From Larix kaempferi (lineage: Eukaryota; Streptophyta; Pinopsida; Pinales; Pinaceae): DNA of 64,000 bases. This document shows positions 12,175 to 22,777 of this stretch, piece by piece. The DNA is taken from positions 926,001 through 990,000 of the forward strand of contig BSBM01000320.1 of the NCBI GenBank assembly GCA_027924585.1, given 5' to 3'. The translations under genes were made by a program, and so were the position numbers. Positions within the stretch are counted from its first letter, which is position 1. Each line of letters begins with the position of its first letter. The notes beneath the pieces are model-generated. The model saw only the letters and a program-made list of their open reading frames with translations, did not search any database and was not told the origin of the DNA.

Positions 12175-15100
12175 TCACGCGAAGTACTGTTTCAGGGAGA
12201 GGCCATTGAGTGGAAGGGCTACTTCCTCTCCCTCGAGATTTGTCAATTTATAAGTGGATGGGCCCAATTTTGCAGAAATTTGGTACGGGCCTACCCATAG
12301 ATGTTGAAATTTCGTGTGCATTCCTTTGCCTTCGTGATTATGGTCCCATTTCAGGACTAAATCCCCAACTTCAAAGTCCCTCTTGCCGGATTTCCTCTTG
12401 TCGAACCATCTCTTAACTATGTCCTGGTGTTGATGAAATCGGTCTTTAGCTTTGTGTCGGGCTTCTTCCAGTCGAAGCAGGGTGTTTATCCTGGATTGTA
12501 AGGCTTGGCTACCAGAACCCCGAGAGGCTTGGGACAATTGCAAGGATGGCAGCAAGATGTTTGGGGGAAGTATGGCTTCCTTGCCATAGACAAGAGTGAA
12601 AGGGGAGACACCTAAAGCATTCTTCGGGGTTACCCTATCTGCCCATAAGGCATTTGGGAGAGCCACATGCCAACTTCTCTGGTTTTCTATCACTGTTTTC
12701 TTAAGGATTCGAATCAGATTCTTGTTTGAGGATTCAGCTAATCTGTTTCCCTGAGGGTGGTAATTGGATGAATAATGCAACTTAATTCCCCATTCATAAA
12801 CAAATTCATTTATCTTGCAAGATGAAAAATAAGTAGCATTATCAAAAACAAGGGAAATTGGAACCCCAAACCTGGTTATGATGTTCTCTTTCAAGAAGCT
12901 GATAACTGTATCTTCATTGATCTTGCGCAGCGGGATGGCCTCCGTCCATCTGGTGAAATAGTCGGTAGCTGTCAGAATGTATCGGTGTTGCAAGGAAGAA
13001 TTTGGATTTATTTCTCCGATAACATCTATGCCCCATTGCTCAAAAGGTTCAGAGATGATGACAGGCTGCAATGGGCCTGCGGCCTTAGGTAACTTCCCAG
13101 TGCTTCTTTGACATACATCACAGTTTCGTGCATATGTGTGGGCATCTCGAAACAGAGTGGGCCAGTAATAACCAGCTCTCAGTATCTTGTGTGCTGTCGT
13201 CTCTCCTGAATAATGGCCACCTGCGGGGCCATCATGCAATCCTTTGACAACTTTGTTTGCATCCTCCTTTTCCAAACATCTAAGAAGGATTCCGTCATAA
13301 TTCTTTCTAAAAAGAATCCCATCAATGATTTGATAGGGTGCCGATTTCAAGCGGAGTGCCCTTCTTTGTTTAGAATTCCAGTGCTCGGGTAGATATCCCT
13401 GCTGTAAATAGTGCACTAGATCTCTATACCATGACTGGGGAGTTGTGAAGATATGGCATACCTCAACCGAATTGAGCTCGGCTTCATTTTTCCAATGGTG
13501 CTCTTCATCAGTCGAGTTTCCAGCCAGTAACTTGCATAGACCTTGTCCTTTGATGATTGTAGCCGGTTTAAATTCCAAATCATACTCCTGCAGAGCTGTG
13601 ACCCAGTTTCCTCTCCTCTCTCCCAATTCCTTTTGAACGAAAAGGGATCTAACAGCTGGATGGGGAACTATGACTTTAGTTCTGTTCTTCAAAATGTATG
13701 GCCTAAATTGCTTGACTGCTTTGAAGACCGCGTAGGCATGCTTGTCCACTACGGGGTAATTCAGCTCAGCCCCTTGCAGACCAGTGCTCATAAACGAAAT
13801 TGGGTATTCGTCCCCCAACTCCACCTTTTGCGTGAGTACAGCTGCGAGAGAATCGTCTGAAGCGAAGGTATACAGGATGAAATCTTTATCGAAATCTGGA
13901 CTTCTTAAGGAAGGAGCTTTAGCTACAGCTGCCTTGATATTTCTAAATGCGTCCTTCTCCAAATCTGTCCACTTAAATTGTATGCTTTGTTTAACCATCT
14001 GTTGCAATGGCTTAACAATTTGTGCAAAATCCGGAACAAATCTGCGGACAAAATTAATGGTGCCCATGAAAGACTGCATAGATTTTTTGTTGTGAGGCAT
14101 CGGAATCTTATTAATAGCTTGGACTCTTTCCTGGTCGATTGACACTCCCTCTTTGGAGATGATATGACCCAATAGCTTACCTTCGGGTACAGCGAACACG
14201 CTCTTCTTGGGATTTAAGGAAATACCATACTTCCGGCAACGATCAAAGATATGTCTCAGATGAACAACATGATCTTCCCTTTTCTTCGAAAAGACTGTAA
14301 CATCATCTAAGTAAACAACAACGCATTGCCCACCCAATCCTCGGAAGGCAATATCCATCGCCCTTTGGAATGTAGCTCCAGCATTTATCAGACCAAACGG
14401 CATTCTCCTGTAAGCGAACGTTCCCCACTTAGTCCTGAAGGTAGTCTTGAGACGATCTTCTTCAGCTACTAACACTTGATTATAGCCAGAGAACCCATCG
14501 AGGAGAGAAAACAATTCAGATCCAGACACCATTTGTAGGATTTGCTCCATTGAAGGCACGGGGTAGTTGTCTTTATCTGAGGCTTTGTTTAGATTTCTGA
14601 AATCTACACATAGCCTAATCTCTCCTGATTTCTTCCTCACGGGAACCAAGTTTGCAACCCATTCGGAATGCCTAACTTTGAAGATTATCTTTGCGTCCAG
14701 GAGTTTCTTTAATTCCTTTTGGATCAGCGGTTCAAGAGTGGGATGCATCCTCCTTAATTGCTGCTGAAATGGTTTGACACCCGCTTTCATTGGTATAACA
14801 TGCTGAATGATGCGGACGTCATATGTTTTCAGATCTTCATAGGTCCATGCAAAAACATCCTTGTACTGTTTAAACAACTTAATGAACCTTTCTCTTTCTC
14901 CTGGTGAACAGCATTTGCCAAGGTTGACAAATTTTGGTTCTGCCTCGGTACCCAAATTAACCAACTCATGTTGCATTGATGAGCTGTTAGTTTTGGTATT
15001 AGCTGGTCTTTTGAATTTATTTTGAAGATCGAAAAGCATTTCGAGGGCCCTTACCCCTTTTGGCATGAAATTTCCCTTCTCATCTTCCTTCTTCATCAAA

Positions 15101-18100
15101 TCATCATCATGTTCTTCCTCATCTATTGCAGCTCCTTGAAAACTGTCTTCATTTGTCAGGAAGCTGATAATCTGCTCGTCATCATCGAAGATTCTGAAGT
15201 TTGTGATGTTATCGGGAATGGAAGGCCTGAAAATCAATTCAATCGAGCATTTATTATTTGTCGGCACCAATCTAGAAGCAGATGTTGCTAACAAATCGGC
15301 AGCAGAATTTTGCAACCTAGGAATTGATTTTATATTGAAAGCGTCAAAATACATGATTAAATCCCATACCTCAACCTGGTAACCTTTCAAGTGCGGTGAG
15401 AGGCAATGAATGGTGTTTCTTACCTGTCTAACTACTATCTCGGAGTCACCAAAAACCTTCAGGTACTTAACATTTAAGCCAATGGCCTTCTTTAAACCAT
15501 GCACCAAAGCTTCATATTCAGCGGTATTATTAGTACAATCGAATTCTAATCTACAAGACAAAAAATACTTGTTCTTCTTTGGATCCATTAGAACACAACC
15601 GGCTCCGGATCCTTCCAGAGTTTTAGAACCATCAAAGTATAATGTCCAAAAGGTATCTTTAGATTCAACTAAGTTAGTTTCTTTGTGGTCTACGTTAGCA
15701 ACTAAATTGACTATGTTACAATCAACCTCATCAGTCCGAGAAAAATGAAGGAGATCGGACTGTTTGTCTGATTCATGGCAAAAGGTTTCAGATTGATAGT
15801 TACCCGGATCCATTTCCAAGAAGTAATTTCCCAGGACCGAGGAAGAGAAAGCTACAGCCTCATTCTTTTCTTCTAGCTGGGTCACGTTTTGTTTCATATG
15901 AGGTTCCCTAAGAATTTTAATCTGATTCTGCCTGTTCTGATAAGGCAGCCATAGATGAGACCAATCGGTAGCAAAATAGCCGCTCAACTTGGTAGACCAA
16001 TCCCTACTCAGAATCAGCCCATAAGCTTCAGGAATATCGACCACCATTATGTCAATGAATTGGCAAACTCTAGGGTCGGCTGACAGTCTAATTAGAACAT
16101 CTTTCATCTCCCCTATAACCTTGACAGCAGTCCTGTCTAATTGTATGATTTGAGCTGGAGATGGTACGGGCTGCCCATTAATTTTCTTACAAATTGAAAG
16201 TGGCATGACGTTTGAAGAAGCTCCGGAGTCTACCAGACAGTTATGAACATTGTGATTAAAAATTTCGAATGTCAGCAGAAATGGCAATGTTTGGGATTTG
16301 GATTTCCCACCGATGCTAGCTTCGTTAATTTCAGGATTGTCTTGAGAATCTGTTAATGTAGCGCTGGGTTTTGGTTGTAAAACATGAAGTAGTTTGTCTC
16401 GTTGATGGGGCAAGCTACACATGTCAAATATTGATACGTTTGCTTTAACTTTCTTGATATCTTCGATAATATCATACCCTATATCGGATTCATTCCCAAT
16501 TCGAGTGGACTGATCTGTTTTGTTCAAGGTCTCCTTAGGCGGCTGAACTGTGTTATCAGCACTTGGCTGTTTGGCCGCTGTCTGGTTTACTTTGGGCTGT
16601 GGTGGGATGATTGGTATATGCCTCCTGGGCGGATCCTTTGTAATCTTAGGCTTATGGGAAGAGGTGGATGGGACAGGATCCGCAATTGGGCCCTTGCTGC
16701 GAGTAGCAACATTTATGGTAGAGGGAGAGCTGTCTGCGTAATCTTCTTCTACTAATTCAGTCATAGGTATCCAATCCCACAATACCATAGTAGTGTCCGG
16801 GGTTGGTTCCTCTAACTCAGGGCCTGACTCTTCTAGAGGATCATCCTGGTCTGGGATCTGAGAATCTAACATTTGGTTCATGACCAAGCTCATGGAATTG
16901 ATCCATTGAGGGCAGCTCTTCTCCGAGTGTGGTTCTTGGTGAAAGGTGCAGAAATTCTCCATCCCAATCTCATTCAAATTTAGAACAGGGGCAGTGTTCA
17001 TTGGTGGGTGAGACTGTTCCCCGTCTTCCCTTCTCTTATAGAATGGCTTGAAAGGTTTCCTAGATGTATTAGCAGCCTTGTCCTTTTCAAGATCTACGAT
17101 TTTGTTAGATAACTTCTGCATCATCTTAACTACGTTTTCCATATCCGTAGATGGCTCTTCTTTGCCTCTCGTGAGGAGCAAAGGTTTCTTGCTAGCTGCT
17201 GGTTTTGTTTCCACATCTAAGGCATGTTTAGCTATGCTATCAGCCTCTTCCTCAACCTTTCGAGCTTCCTCAAAATTCTCTATTAGGGTCGTTTTCTTGG
17301 ATCGTTTTACAAACATTGCGATTGGACCTTCAAGAGCTGTTGTGTAGTATTCAATCAACGACTCTTCTGTGGGTTTGTTAGTTTCACTAAAGTTATTCAA
17401 CAGCGTTGTGAATCTTTGATTAAAGTCTTGAACCTTTTCCTTCTTCTCCATTCTCATGGATAAGAGCTCTTTCATAAGCGTGGCTACAGTTTTTTGGTTC
17501 CCGTATTTCTTGAGGAAACACTTTTCGAAATCATCCCAACTAGAGATTGAGCTGGGTTGAAGGCTAAAGTACCAAGATGATACCTTAGGCTCGAATGTAT
17601 ACGGAAACAACCTGCAGACTACGTCTTCATGTTGTACATTTAAAAGGTTCAGAGCTAAGTAAAAACTCTTGAGGTGATCCTCCGCCGAAATGGCTTTCCC
17701 TGGATCGTACTTAGGCAAGACCTTTTCTGGATTTTTAGGGAGATTATGGAATGGTCCAGCTAGGTTCAGCGCTCCCCTTGCTCTCCAGGCAGGTACAGCC
17801 ATGTTTGGGTTCGGACGTGGAGACCCTGGTGGAGAATTGTAAGGTGAATTCGGTGGAGTACTTTTGGGAGTGGTAATTTCTTCGAGATTTTCTTGGTCTG
17901 ACTTGTTAAGAGTGCCGGAGATTTCTTCCAACGTTAGATTTACCAGTTCTTCAAAACTCTGAACGAGGATCGAATCACGGGTATATTGCGGCTCCTTTCT
18001 GGGTGTAGTTTTCTTAGGGAGGAAGTTGACAGCGTTTAACCCACCTAGCTGCCTAACGTAAGATCTAGTATGTCTTCTCAAGTCCTCTATTTCTGCAAAA

Positions 18101-18249
18101 GGAACAGCGTATAAAGCTTCCTGAGGCTCAGGGTCAGAAACGAGGCGTTCTTGGTCTGTTAATCCAAGATCTGGGCTGTTTGAAAAGTTTTCTTCAAGCG
18201 GGTTTTCAGTGTTATCTATGACCGTGGAAGATTTTCCTCTATCAGCCAT
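12175..18249 (-). CDS. gag-pol: Gypsy Gag-Pol polyprotein (2024 aa from the chosen start)
   Basis: One uninterrupted frame. It is open from 18309, but the first 20 codons read through the LTR end and PBS, so I choose ATG 18249 (residue 21 in the numbering used here). Gag occupies about 160-480, with a short CX2H...HX4C element near 454-466. The protease has VDSGAS at 693-698. An RNase H domain follows at 887-1007 with D893, E931, D955 and D1005 all present. RT spans about 1180-1365 with D1271 and YLDD at 1333-1336. A second, usual-position RNase H-like region at 1470-1600 lacks the acidic residues. Integrase has H1692, H1699, C1730, C1733 and the triad D1762, D1823, E1859. There is no chromodomain. 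It makes the particle and the enzymes for retrotransposition. The frame looks intact and could be functional. Confidence 0.95.
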   Translation of the reverse strand: MADRGKSSTVIDNTENPLEENFSNSPDLGLTDQERLVSDPEPQEALYAVPFAEIEDLRRHTRSYVRQLGGLNAVNFLPKKTTPRKEPQYTRDSILVQSFEELVNLTLEEISGTLNKSDQENLEEITTPKSTPPNSPYNSPPGSPRPNPNMAVPAWRARGALNLAGPFHNLPKNPEKVLPKYDPGKAISAEDHLKSFYLALNLLNVQHEDVVCRLFPYTFEPKVSSWYFSLQPSSISSWDDFEKCFLKKYGNQKTVATLMKELLSMRMEKKEKVQDFNQRFTTLLNNFSETNKPTEESLIEYYTTALEGPIAMFVKRSKKTTLIENFEEARKVEEEADSIAKHALDVETKPAASKKPLLLTRGKEEPSTDMENVVKMMQKLSNKIVDLEKDKAANTSRKPFKPFYKRREDGEQSHPPMNTAPVLNLNEIGMENFCTFHQEPHSEKSCPQWINSMSLVMNQMLDSQIPDQDDPLEESGPELEEPTPDTTMVLWDWIPMTELVEEDYADSSPSTINVATRSKGPIADPVPSTSSHKPKITKDPPRRHIPIIPPQPKVNQTAAKQPSADNTVQPPKETLNKTDQSTRIGNESDIGYDIIEDIKKVKANVSIFDMCSLPHQRDKLLHVLQPKPSATLTDSQDNPEINEASIGGKSKSQTLPFLLTFEIFNHNVHNCLVDSGASSNVMPLSICKKINGQPVPSPAQIIQLDRTAVKVIGEMKDVLIRLSADPRVCQFIDIMVVDIPEAYGLILSRDWSTKLSGYFATDWSHLWLPYQNRQNQIKILREPHMKQNVTQLEEKNEAVAFSSSVLGNYFLEMDPGNYQSETFCHESDKQSDLLHFSRTDEVDCNIVNLVANVDHKETNLVESKDTFWTLYFDGSKTLEGSGAGCVLMDPKKNKYFLSCRLEFDCTNNTAEYEALVHGLKKAIGLNVKYLKVFGDSEIVVRQVRNTIHCLSPHLKGYQVEVWDLIMYFDAFNIKSIPRLQNSAADLLATSASRLVPTNNKCSIELIFRPSIPDNITNFRIFDDDEQIISFLTNEDSFQGAAIDEEEHDDDLMKKEDEKGNFMPKGVRALEMLFDLQNKFKRPANTKTNSSSMQHELVNLGTEAEPKFVNLGKCCSPGERERFIKLFKQYKDVFAWTYEDLKTYDVRIIQHVIPMKAGVKPFQQQLRRMHPTLEPLIQKELKKLLDAKIIFKVRHSEWVANLVPVRKKSGEIRLCVDFRNLNKASDKDNYPVPSMEQILQMVSGSELFSLLDGFSGYNQVLVAEEDRLKTTFRTKWGTFAYRRMPFGLINAGATFQRAMDIAFRGLGGQCVVVYLDDVTVFSKKREDHVVHLRHIFDRCRKYGISLNPKKSVFAVPEGKLLGHIISKEGVSIDQERVQAINKIPMPHNKKSMQSFMGTINFVRRFVPDFAQIVKPLQQMVKQSIQFKWTDLEKDAFRNIKAAVAKAPSLRSPDFDKDFILYTFASDDSLAAVLTQKVELGDEYPISFMSTGLQGAELNYPVVDKHAYAVFKAVKQFRPYILKNRTKVIVPHPAVRSLFVQKELGERRGNWVTALQEYDLEFKPATIIKGQGLCKLLAGNSTDEEHHWKNEAELNSVEVCHIFTTPQSWYRDLVHYLQQGYLPEHWNSKQRRALRLKSAPYQIIDGILFRKNYDGILLRCLEKEDANKVVKGLHDGPAGGHYSGETTAHKILRAGYYWPTLFRDAHTYARNCDVCQRSTGKLPKAAGPLQPVIISEPFEQWGIDVIGEINPNSSLQHRYILTATDYFTRWTEAIPLRKINEDTVISFLKENIITRFGVPISLVFDNATYFSSCKINEFVYEWGIKLHYSSNYHPQGNRLAESSNKNLIRILKKTVIENQRSWHVALPNALWADRVTPKNALGVSPFTLVYGKEAILPPNILLPSLQLSQASRGSGSQALQSRINTLLRLEEARHKAKDRFHQHQDIVKRWFDKRKSGKRDFEVGDLVLKWDHNHEGKGMHTKFQHLWVGPYQISAKLGPSTYKLTNLEGEEVALPLNGLSLKQYFA
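13510..13902 (-). other. Degenerate RNase H (connection-like) after RT
   Basis: This is the canonical gypsy RNase H position (residues about 1470-1600). The usual first Asp of the TDAS motif is Phe (TFAS, 1481-1484). The usual TEKE motif reads VDKH (1521-1524). The usual TDH motif reads VPH (1548-1550). The fold-level sequence persists but catalysis is unlikely. Confidence 0.75.
15289..15651 (-). other. Extra RNase H domain upstream of RT
   Basis: Residues 887-1007 of the long frame contain the four-residue DEDD set in the right spacing: YFDGS, TAEYEA, FGDSE, SAADLLA. The domain lies between the protease and the RT. Plant Tat-lineage elements are known to have acquired a second, archaeal/plant-type RNase H. 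I am not certain which lineages place it before the RT. Confidence 0.85.
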
Positions 18250-18260
18250 GCACTTCAGCC

Positions 18261-18280
18261 CTCCTTCTAGCGCCAAAAAC
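18261..18280 (-). promoter_or_regulatory. Gypsy primer-binding site
   Basis: Minus strand GTTTTTGGCGCTAGAAGGAG directly follows the 5' LTR. The TGGCGC core is typical of non-chromovirus plant gypsy PBS sites. The matching tRNA was not assigned. The Gag-Pol frame is open across it. Confidence 0.7.
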
Positions 18281-19549
18281 TGTTGATGCCTCGGATATCG
18301 TAGCATCAATCAGAAAGGGATTCTCCCCGAGAGACGGTCCCAATTAGACTATCTCCCGTTTGGTGTAGGGAATCCGTCCGGTTAGCGGTTCCGGCAACCG
18401 TGGTTTTGGACTTTAAATCCGATCTTACCGGTTATGGCCCGATCCACCTTTCTTTTGGATTTTATGTGTTTTATATGAGATGCACATGCCTAAATTATAC
18501 TTAGTCTAAATGCAACTGAAACAGATTTAAATTTAGAAACAGGAACACATCTACCTATCCCTGCAGGGGAACACGCTAAAGGGGAGAGCAATCAGCTGTA
18601 ACAGATATCATAAGCCACGAACAGATAACTATTATTTCTCACGGTCAAAGCTACAGCAAGATGAGGATCTTGAGAAGATAGCTTCTCATTTAAAATGGAA
18701 CGCATCTGTTGCTCAGAAAATAAACAGAGAAAAGCTACAGGATTAAGGAAACAGATCTACACTGAACCTACAGAACGAATTTATTGCTTATGAACAGAAG
18801 AAATCAAAATTGTTTGATCTAAGTAACAAGAATAAAGAAACAGCTCTAGATAGAACGAAACTGGAATTAAACTAAAAGATCCCTGCAAGGAGCAATTAAA
18901 AGCATGAACAATGAGCCATACGAATTATCCTGAAGAAAGAACAGTTAGCCATTCGTTCTAGAAGAAAAATCTACAGCAATGGTAAAAGTATCAGCAGGTA
19001 GCTCCTGATTTAATATGGAACGCATTCATTGTCCATGAAATAGAGAGAACGCATGCATAGATAAGAGCAAAATCATTAATACAAAGAAATAATTCAGAAG
19101 TTAAGAATGATCTCACATTGCAGAATTGCAGTCATTAGAATAGTCCAACATAAAGCAACCCAACATTCCAAGCAAAACGTCCATCTCCTGTGGCTTCTAT
19201 TAGAAAATTTCAATTTACAGAGCCGATACAAGATAGCTTATATCATTTGCCCAAAATTTTCATTCCCTGCCAAAAGTCCTGATCTAATCTTTCCTAGCTT
19301 CTATTTATAGTTACAAATTTGCCCTCTGGGCTGACACCTAGCATCCCCCACCTGTCATTTACAGGGATTTCTAATATAATCGATCACCAAAAAATGGTCA
19401 CTTCATTTACAAAATATTTTGACAAAAAGAATAGGGACAGCTGTCCCACAGCTTACGCCTTACATATAACAGAAAATTTGCTAAACTCAAAGCGTTCCCT
19501 GCTGGGCACGTGTCTGGCTGAAAAGAGTGGCTCACTGAATTCAGCTTCT

Positions 19550-22500
19550 TCATTCCTGTGCGTGAGCTTCTCCTGGCAAAGGGTCGCCCAAGTTGATGGT
19601 CACTGATGCTGCCTGGGAAGAGGTCCTCGACTCCCCTGCTGATGCTGCTCCTAATTGGGAAGGGGGAATGGGACTGGCCAGAATTTCTGCCATTGTTGGG
19701 GAAGAGACTGCTGGGAGAGGGGCTGCCGGGTCTACTGATGCTTCTGCTGCTGTTGCAGCTTTCCTGACCTCCTCTTCTATGTAACTGTGCCACACACCTG
19801 TATCCCTTATGATTATGTTTGCTGCAGCAGGAAACAGGATTTTCTGAGAAGTTATATTCTTCCCGAGCTCTATTTTAATGCTTTGTACTTCTGCTTCAGC
19901 AACTTGATATGTTTCCTTCAGCAGATGGTTGTGAAGCGTTGATGAACCGATGTAATGTTGGAGATCATCTATGGCAAGGACATCAATGCTTTTCACATAC
20001 TCCATCTGGACGCCTAGCTCTTCTTTCAGTTGAGATAACCGCTGCTCTTTTCCCGGGAAGTCTTCTAGGGTCTGAGGGAAACTTAATGAGCAGTTATCAT
20101 GGACTCCTTTGAGCTTTTGGTACAGGTTGTTGATTCTATCTGTGGTCTTCTGCACACTGGCCATCAGCTTATTGGCACAGTTCCGGCCAAACTCCAACAA
20201 GGCTATATCTTCATTAAAATCTTCCACGGTCTTGAAAGGAAGATGCGGGGGGAAACCTCCTTTCCCTTCCCTCCATGCCATCTGACTTATGACATTTGCT
20301 TTGACACGGGTATTCTTAGCCTTGAGCCTGTGGGCTTCCGCATTCACCTCCTTTAGCCTAACCGTCATGGCCTTGAGTTTGCACACCTCATCAGTGATTA
20401 GCTCTTGAGAGCCATGCACTTGCTGTAGTATATTGCATGACAGCTCGTGGAAGGGGGACATGTCCAAGGTTCTGCTTTCCGCTTGCTCTAAACGCTCAGC
20501 TAATGCCTGCTTGTCTGTTTCTAGCTGGGAAGCCTTTTCTTCTGCTCCACTCTTCTCTGCTTCTGCAATCATTATTTGGAGTGCTAGCTGGTCCTTTTCC
20601 TCCTCCAGGTAGCTGTACTTGTTTGCCAACTCCTTGTGCTCAGCGTACAAGCAATTATACTTGTTCACTGCCAGGTCTCTTTGAGCTTGCTCATTAGCCA
20701 CGTTTCGCTGCAGGGTACGTGCTCTTTTCTTTGTCAATATATTTTCTTTGACTATCACCCCTACATTGGCAAATGATGCTTGTGCTGTCGCTATAACTGC
20801 GGAGGCCATGGCAATGGGATCCGCATCTGTGTTCTGCATGACAGCGACCTCTCGGTGGGTAACTATGTCGTCATGGAAAGGACTTTTAATCCTTTCTTCT
20901 GATTGGAGGACCATTGTTTTTCTTTTCTTGTCATAGACAAACTCATTCCATTTGGACACCGTACGCTTCCCAGATGGAGTGTACGGTACAATTGGTCGGT
21001 TTATGATGTCTATGTCTTCTTCCATAGGTGGGGTCCGGACTTCCTGAGCGGGGTCTGTCCCTTCCCTTTGGGTACTAGAGCCACCTGCCTGAGAGGTGTC
21101 TATCTCCATGTCCTGCGCACCGGACTCACCTACCTGGGCATCTTCTCTTGCCTTCAATTCTTCCTCCGCTTTCTTCCTTGCTTCAGCTTGCTCAATTTCT
21201 GCTTCTTTCTGCTTTTGGGCTTCTTCAGCCTCCTTCCGCAGTCTCTCATTTTCAGCGTCCTGCTGCTTTCTTGCTTCCTCGACTTCCTTTTGTAACCTCG
21301 CCTCTTCTCTTAACCTGAGCTCTTCCTGAGCTCGGGCATCCTTGGCTTCTTTCTCCTTTTGCTGGATGGTCTTCTGGGTTTTGGTTGAGCTAGAGCTCGC
21401 TCCAGTACTTTGGCGACAGATCCGTAGTTCAGCCATGTTGCTGATGCCTCTGAAAGCTTCCTCCTCGGCATCGGGGTAGTGGGAATATTCGAAGTTCGCA
21501 TAGTTCCCCTTGCAATGCTCGGCCACTTTACCCTTTCTGTCGTTCCTGTGGAAGATGACCTCACCGAAATGGAAGGCCCTCAACTCTTGAACAAATTCAT
21601 CGGCAGAGGCCACCCCTGAAAACTTGTAAGCACCTATGCAGAAAGGTAGGGGGGGAAAGGAAGCCTTGTGTAGCTTGTGGAGGAATGCTCCAATCCCATC
21701 CAAGAAGAGTTGTCTTACTGCTTCCTTGAGCACCACATAGTCTGTGGCATACTGCGGCAATATGTATGGGGGCTTAGTCCCTCCGAACATTCTCAAGTAG
21801 GTACCTTGTTCTGAAAAGTAGAAATCCCCATAATCCTCAAGGACTTCCAAAGCGTTTTGGGACAGGCAACTTGGTTCTTCCTTGAACATTTTCTCGTATA
21901 GGGGCATGATGAACCCCTCACAAATGAGTTTGTAGCTGGGCTTGTAATTCTGAGCCCACAACATCTTGAATGCAGTGTAGACCGGGGCTGTGGCCCTATC
22001 CCATGTACACCCCAATCCGGGGAACTCTATCTTGGCCAAGATACAATCTATCAGGTATGAGGACATGAAGAATTCAGCCTTCTTCGAGGCCAGCCCGGGC
22101 TTAGCAGCACTTATCATTGAGGCCAGACTATCTGACAAGATGGTGGCCCAGTCAAACACTGTCCCCTTAAATGCCACATAGTGAATGATAGGGACCCACT
22201 GAATCTTGTATACTGTGCCATCGGGCATGCCGAAGATTCTACACAGCATCAGGGCGATCAACCTATAAGGAGCTCTTAGATTCTGTACGTCATACTCCTC
22301 CCTCTCTTTCTTCCTCAAATGTTTCCCTTGCACCAGTAGCTTTTTGGCCATCTCGACATTGTCCATCTGGTTTAACCATTCATCGGTCAGAGCTTGCTGG
22401 ACACGGGGAAACCTGTAGGCTGCCGCCAGATACGCGGGTTGAAATGAGGCGATAGCCATGTTCCCGCTATCATTTATCACTCTCCCATCAGCATCTGCAT

Positions 22501-22777
22501 GTTGGAGTATCCACCCGATCACTTCAGCACAGGGGAACAGCTCAGGGCGGGTAGCGGCTCTAGTTATGCCTGAGGCTCTGATATTTTGATAGATCGGTGC
22601 CTCCTCCAGCAACATATCTGGGATCTCTTGGTCCCTGATCATTCTGTATATGTCATCCCATCTGATTTCTGGAGGGACACCAGTGGTGCACCTGGTGTCT
22701 TGGAGCGAGGTTTCAATCTTAGGAGGAGCAGGTTTCTTTTCTGTCATCCTCGCCTTCTTCTTACTGGGTTTCGGCAT
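19550..22777 (-). CDS. LTR-encoded ORF1, 1075-aa coiled-coil protein of unknown function
   Basis: One open frame lies wholly inside the 5' LTR. The start ATG 22777 opens a Lys-rich N-terminus. Residues about 40-460 look globular, with many aromatic and Cys residues and no motif I can name. About 472-549 is a charged Glu/Lys/Arg heptad-like coiled coil. About 550-680 is a Pro/Ser/acidic linker with a KRT...KKRK basic patch. About 680-775 is a second coiled coil, and the tail is Ala/Pro/Ser-rich. Ogre-type gypsy elements carry an ORF1 upstream of gag, but outside the LTR. Here the ORF is inside it and so is present twice. A role as an accessory or regulatory factor of the element is an inference. 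I do not recognise the family. Confidence 0.85.
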   Translation of the reverse strand: MPKPSKKKARMTEKKPAPPKIETSLQDTRCTTGVPPEIRWDDIYRMIRDQEIPDMLLEEAPIYQNIRASGITRAATRPELFPCAEVIGWILQHADADGRVINDSGNMAIASFQPAYLAAAYRFPRVQQALTDEWLNQMDNVEMAKKLLVQGKHLRKKEREEYDVQNLRAPYRLIALMLCRIFGMPDGTVYKIQWVPIIHYVAFKGTVFDWATILSDSLASMISAAKPGLASKKAEFFMSSYLIDCILAKIEFPGLGCTWDRATAPVYTAFKMLWAQNYKPSYKLICEGFIMPLYEKMFKEEPSCLSQNALEVLEDYGDFYFSEQGTYLRMFGGTKPPYILPQYATDYVVLKEAVRQLFLDGIGAFLHKLHKASFPPLPFCIGAYKFSGVASADEFVQELRAFHFGEVIFHRNDRKGKVAEHCKGNYANFEYSHYPDAEEEAFRGISNMAELRICRQSTGASSSSTKTQKTIQQKEKEAKDARAQEELRLREEARLQKEVEEARKQQDAENERLRKEAEEAQKQKEAEIEQAEARKKAEEELKAREDAQVGESGAQDMEIDTSQAGGSSTQREGTDPAQEVRTPPMEEDIDIINRPIVPYTPSGKRTVSKWNEFVYDKKRKTMVLQSEERIKSPFHDDIVTHREVAVMQNTDADPIAMASAVIATAQASFANVGVIVKENILTKKRARTLQRNVANEQAQRDLAVNKYNCLYAEHKELANKYSYLEEEKDQLALQIMIAEAEKSGAEEKASQLETDKQALAERLEQAESRTLDMSPFHELSCNILQQVHGSQELITDEVCKLKAMTVRLKEVNAEAHRLKAKNTRVKANVISQMAWREGKGGFPPHLPFKTVEDFNEDIALLEFGRNCANKLMASVQKTTDRINNLYQKLKGVHDNCSLSFPQTLEDFPGKEQRLSQLKEELGVQMEYVKSIDVLAIDDLQHYIGSSTLHNHLLKETYQVAEAEVQSIKIELGKNITSQKILFPAAANIIIRDTGVWHSYIEEEVRKAATAAEASVDPAAPLPAVSSPTMAEILASPIPPSQLGAASAGESRTSSQAASVTINLGDPLPGEAHAQE

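Noticed and set aside
19550-22777. Independent host gene between repeats
   Set aside because: The ORF lies inside an exact LTR copy and recurs at the matching position in the other LTR, so it belongs to the element.
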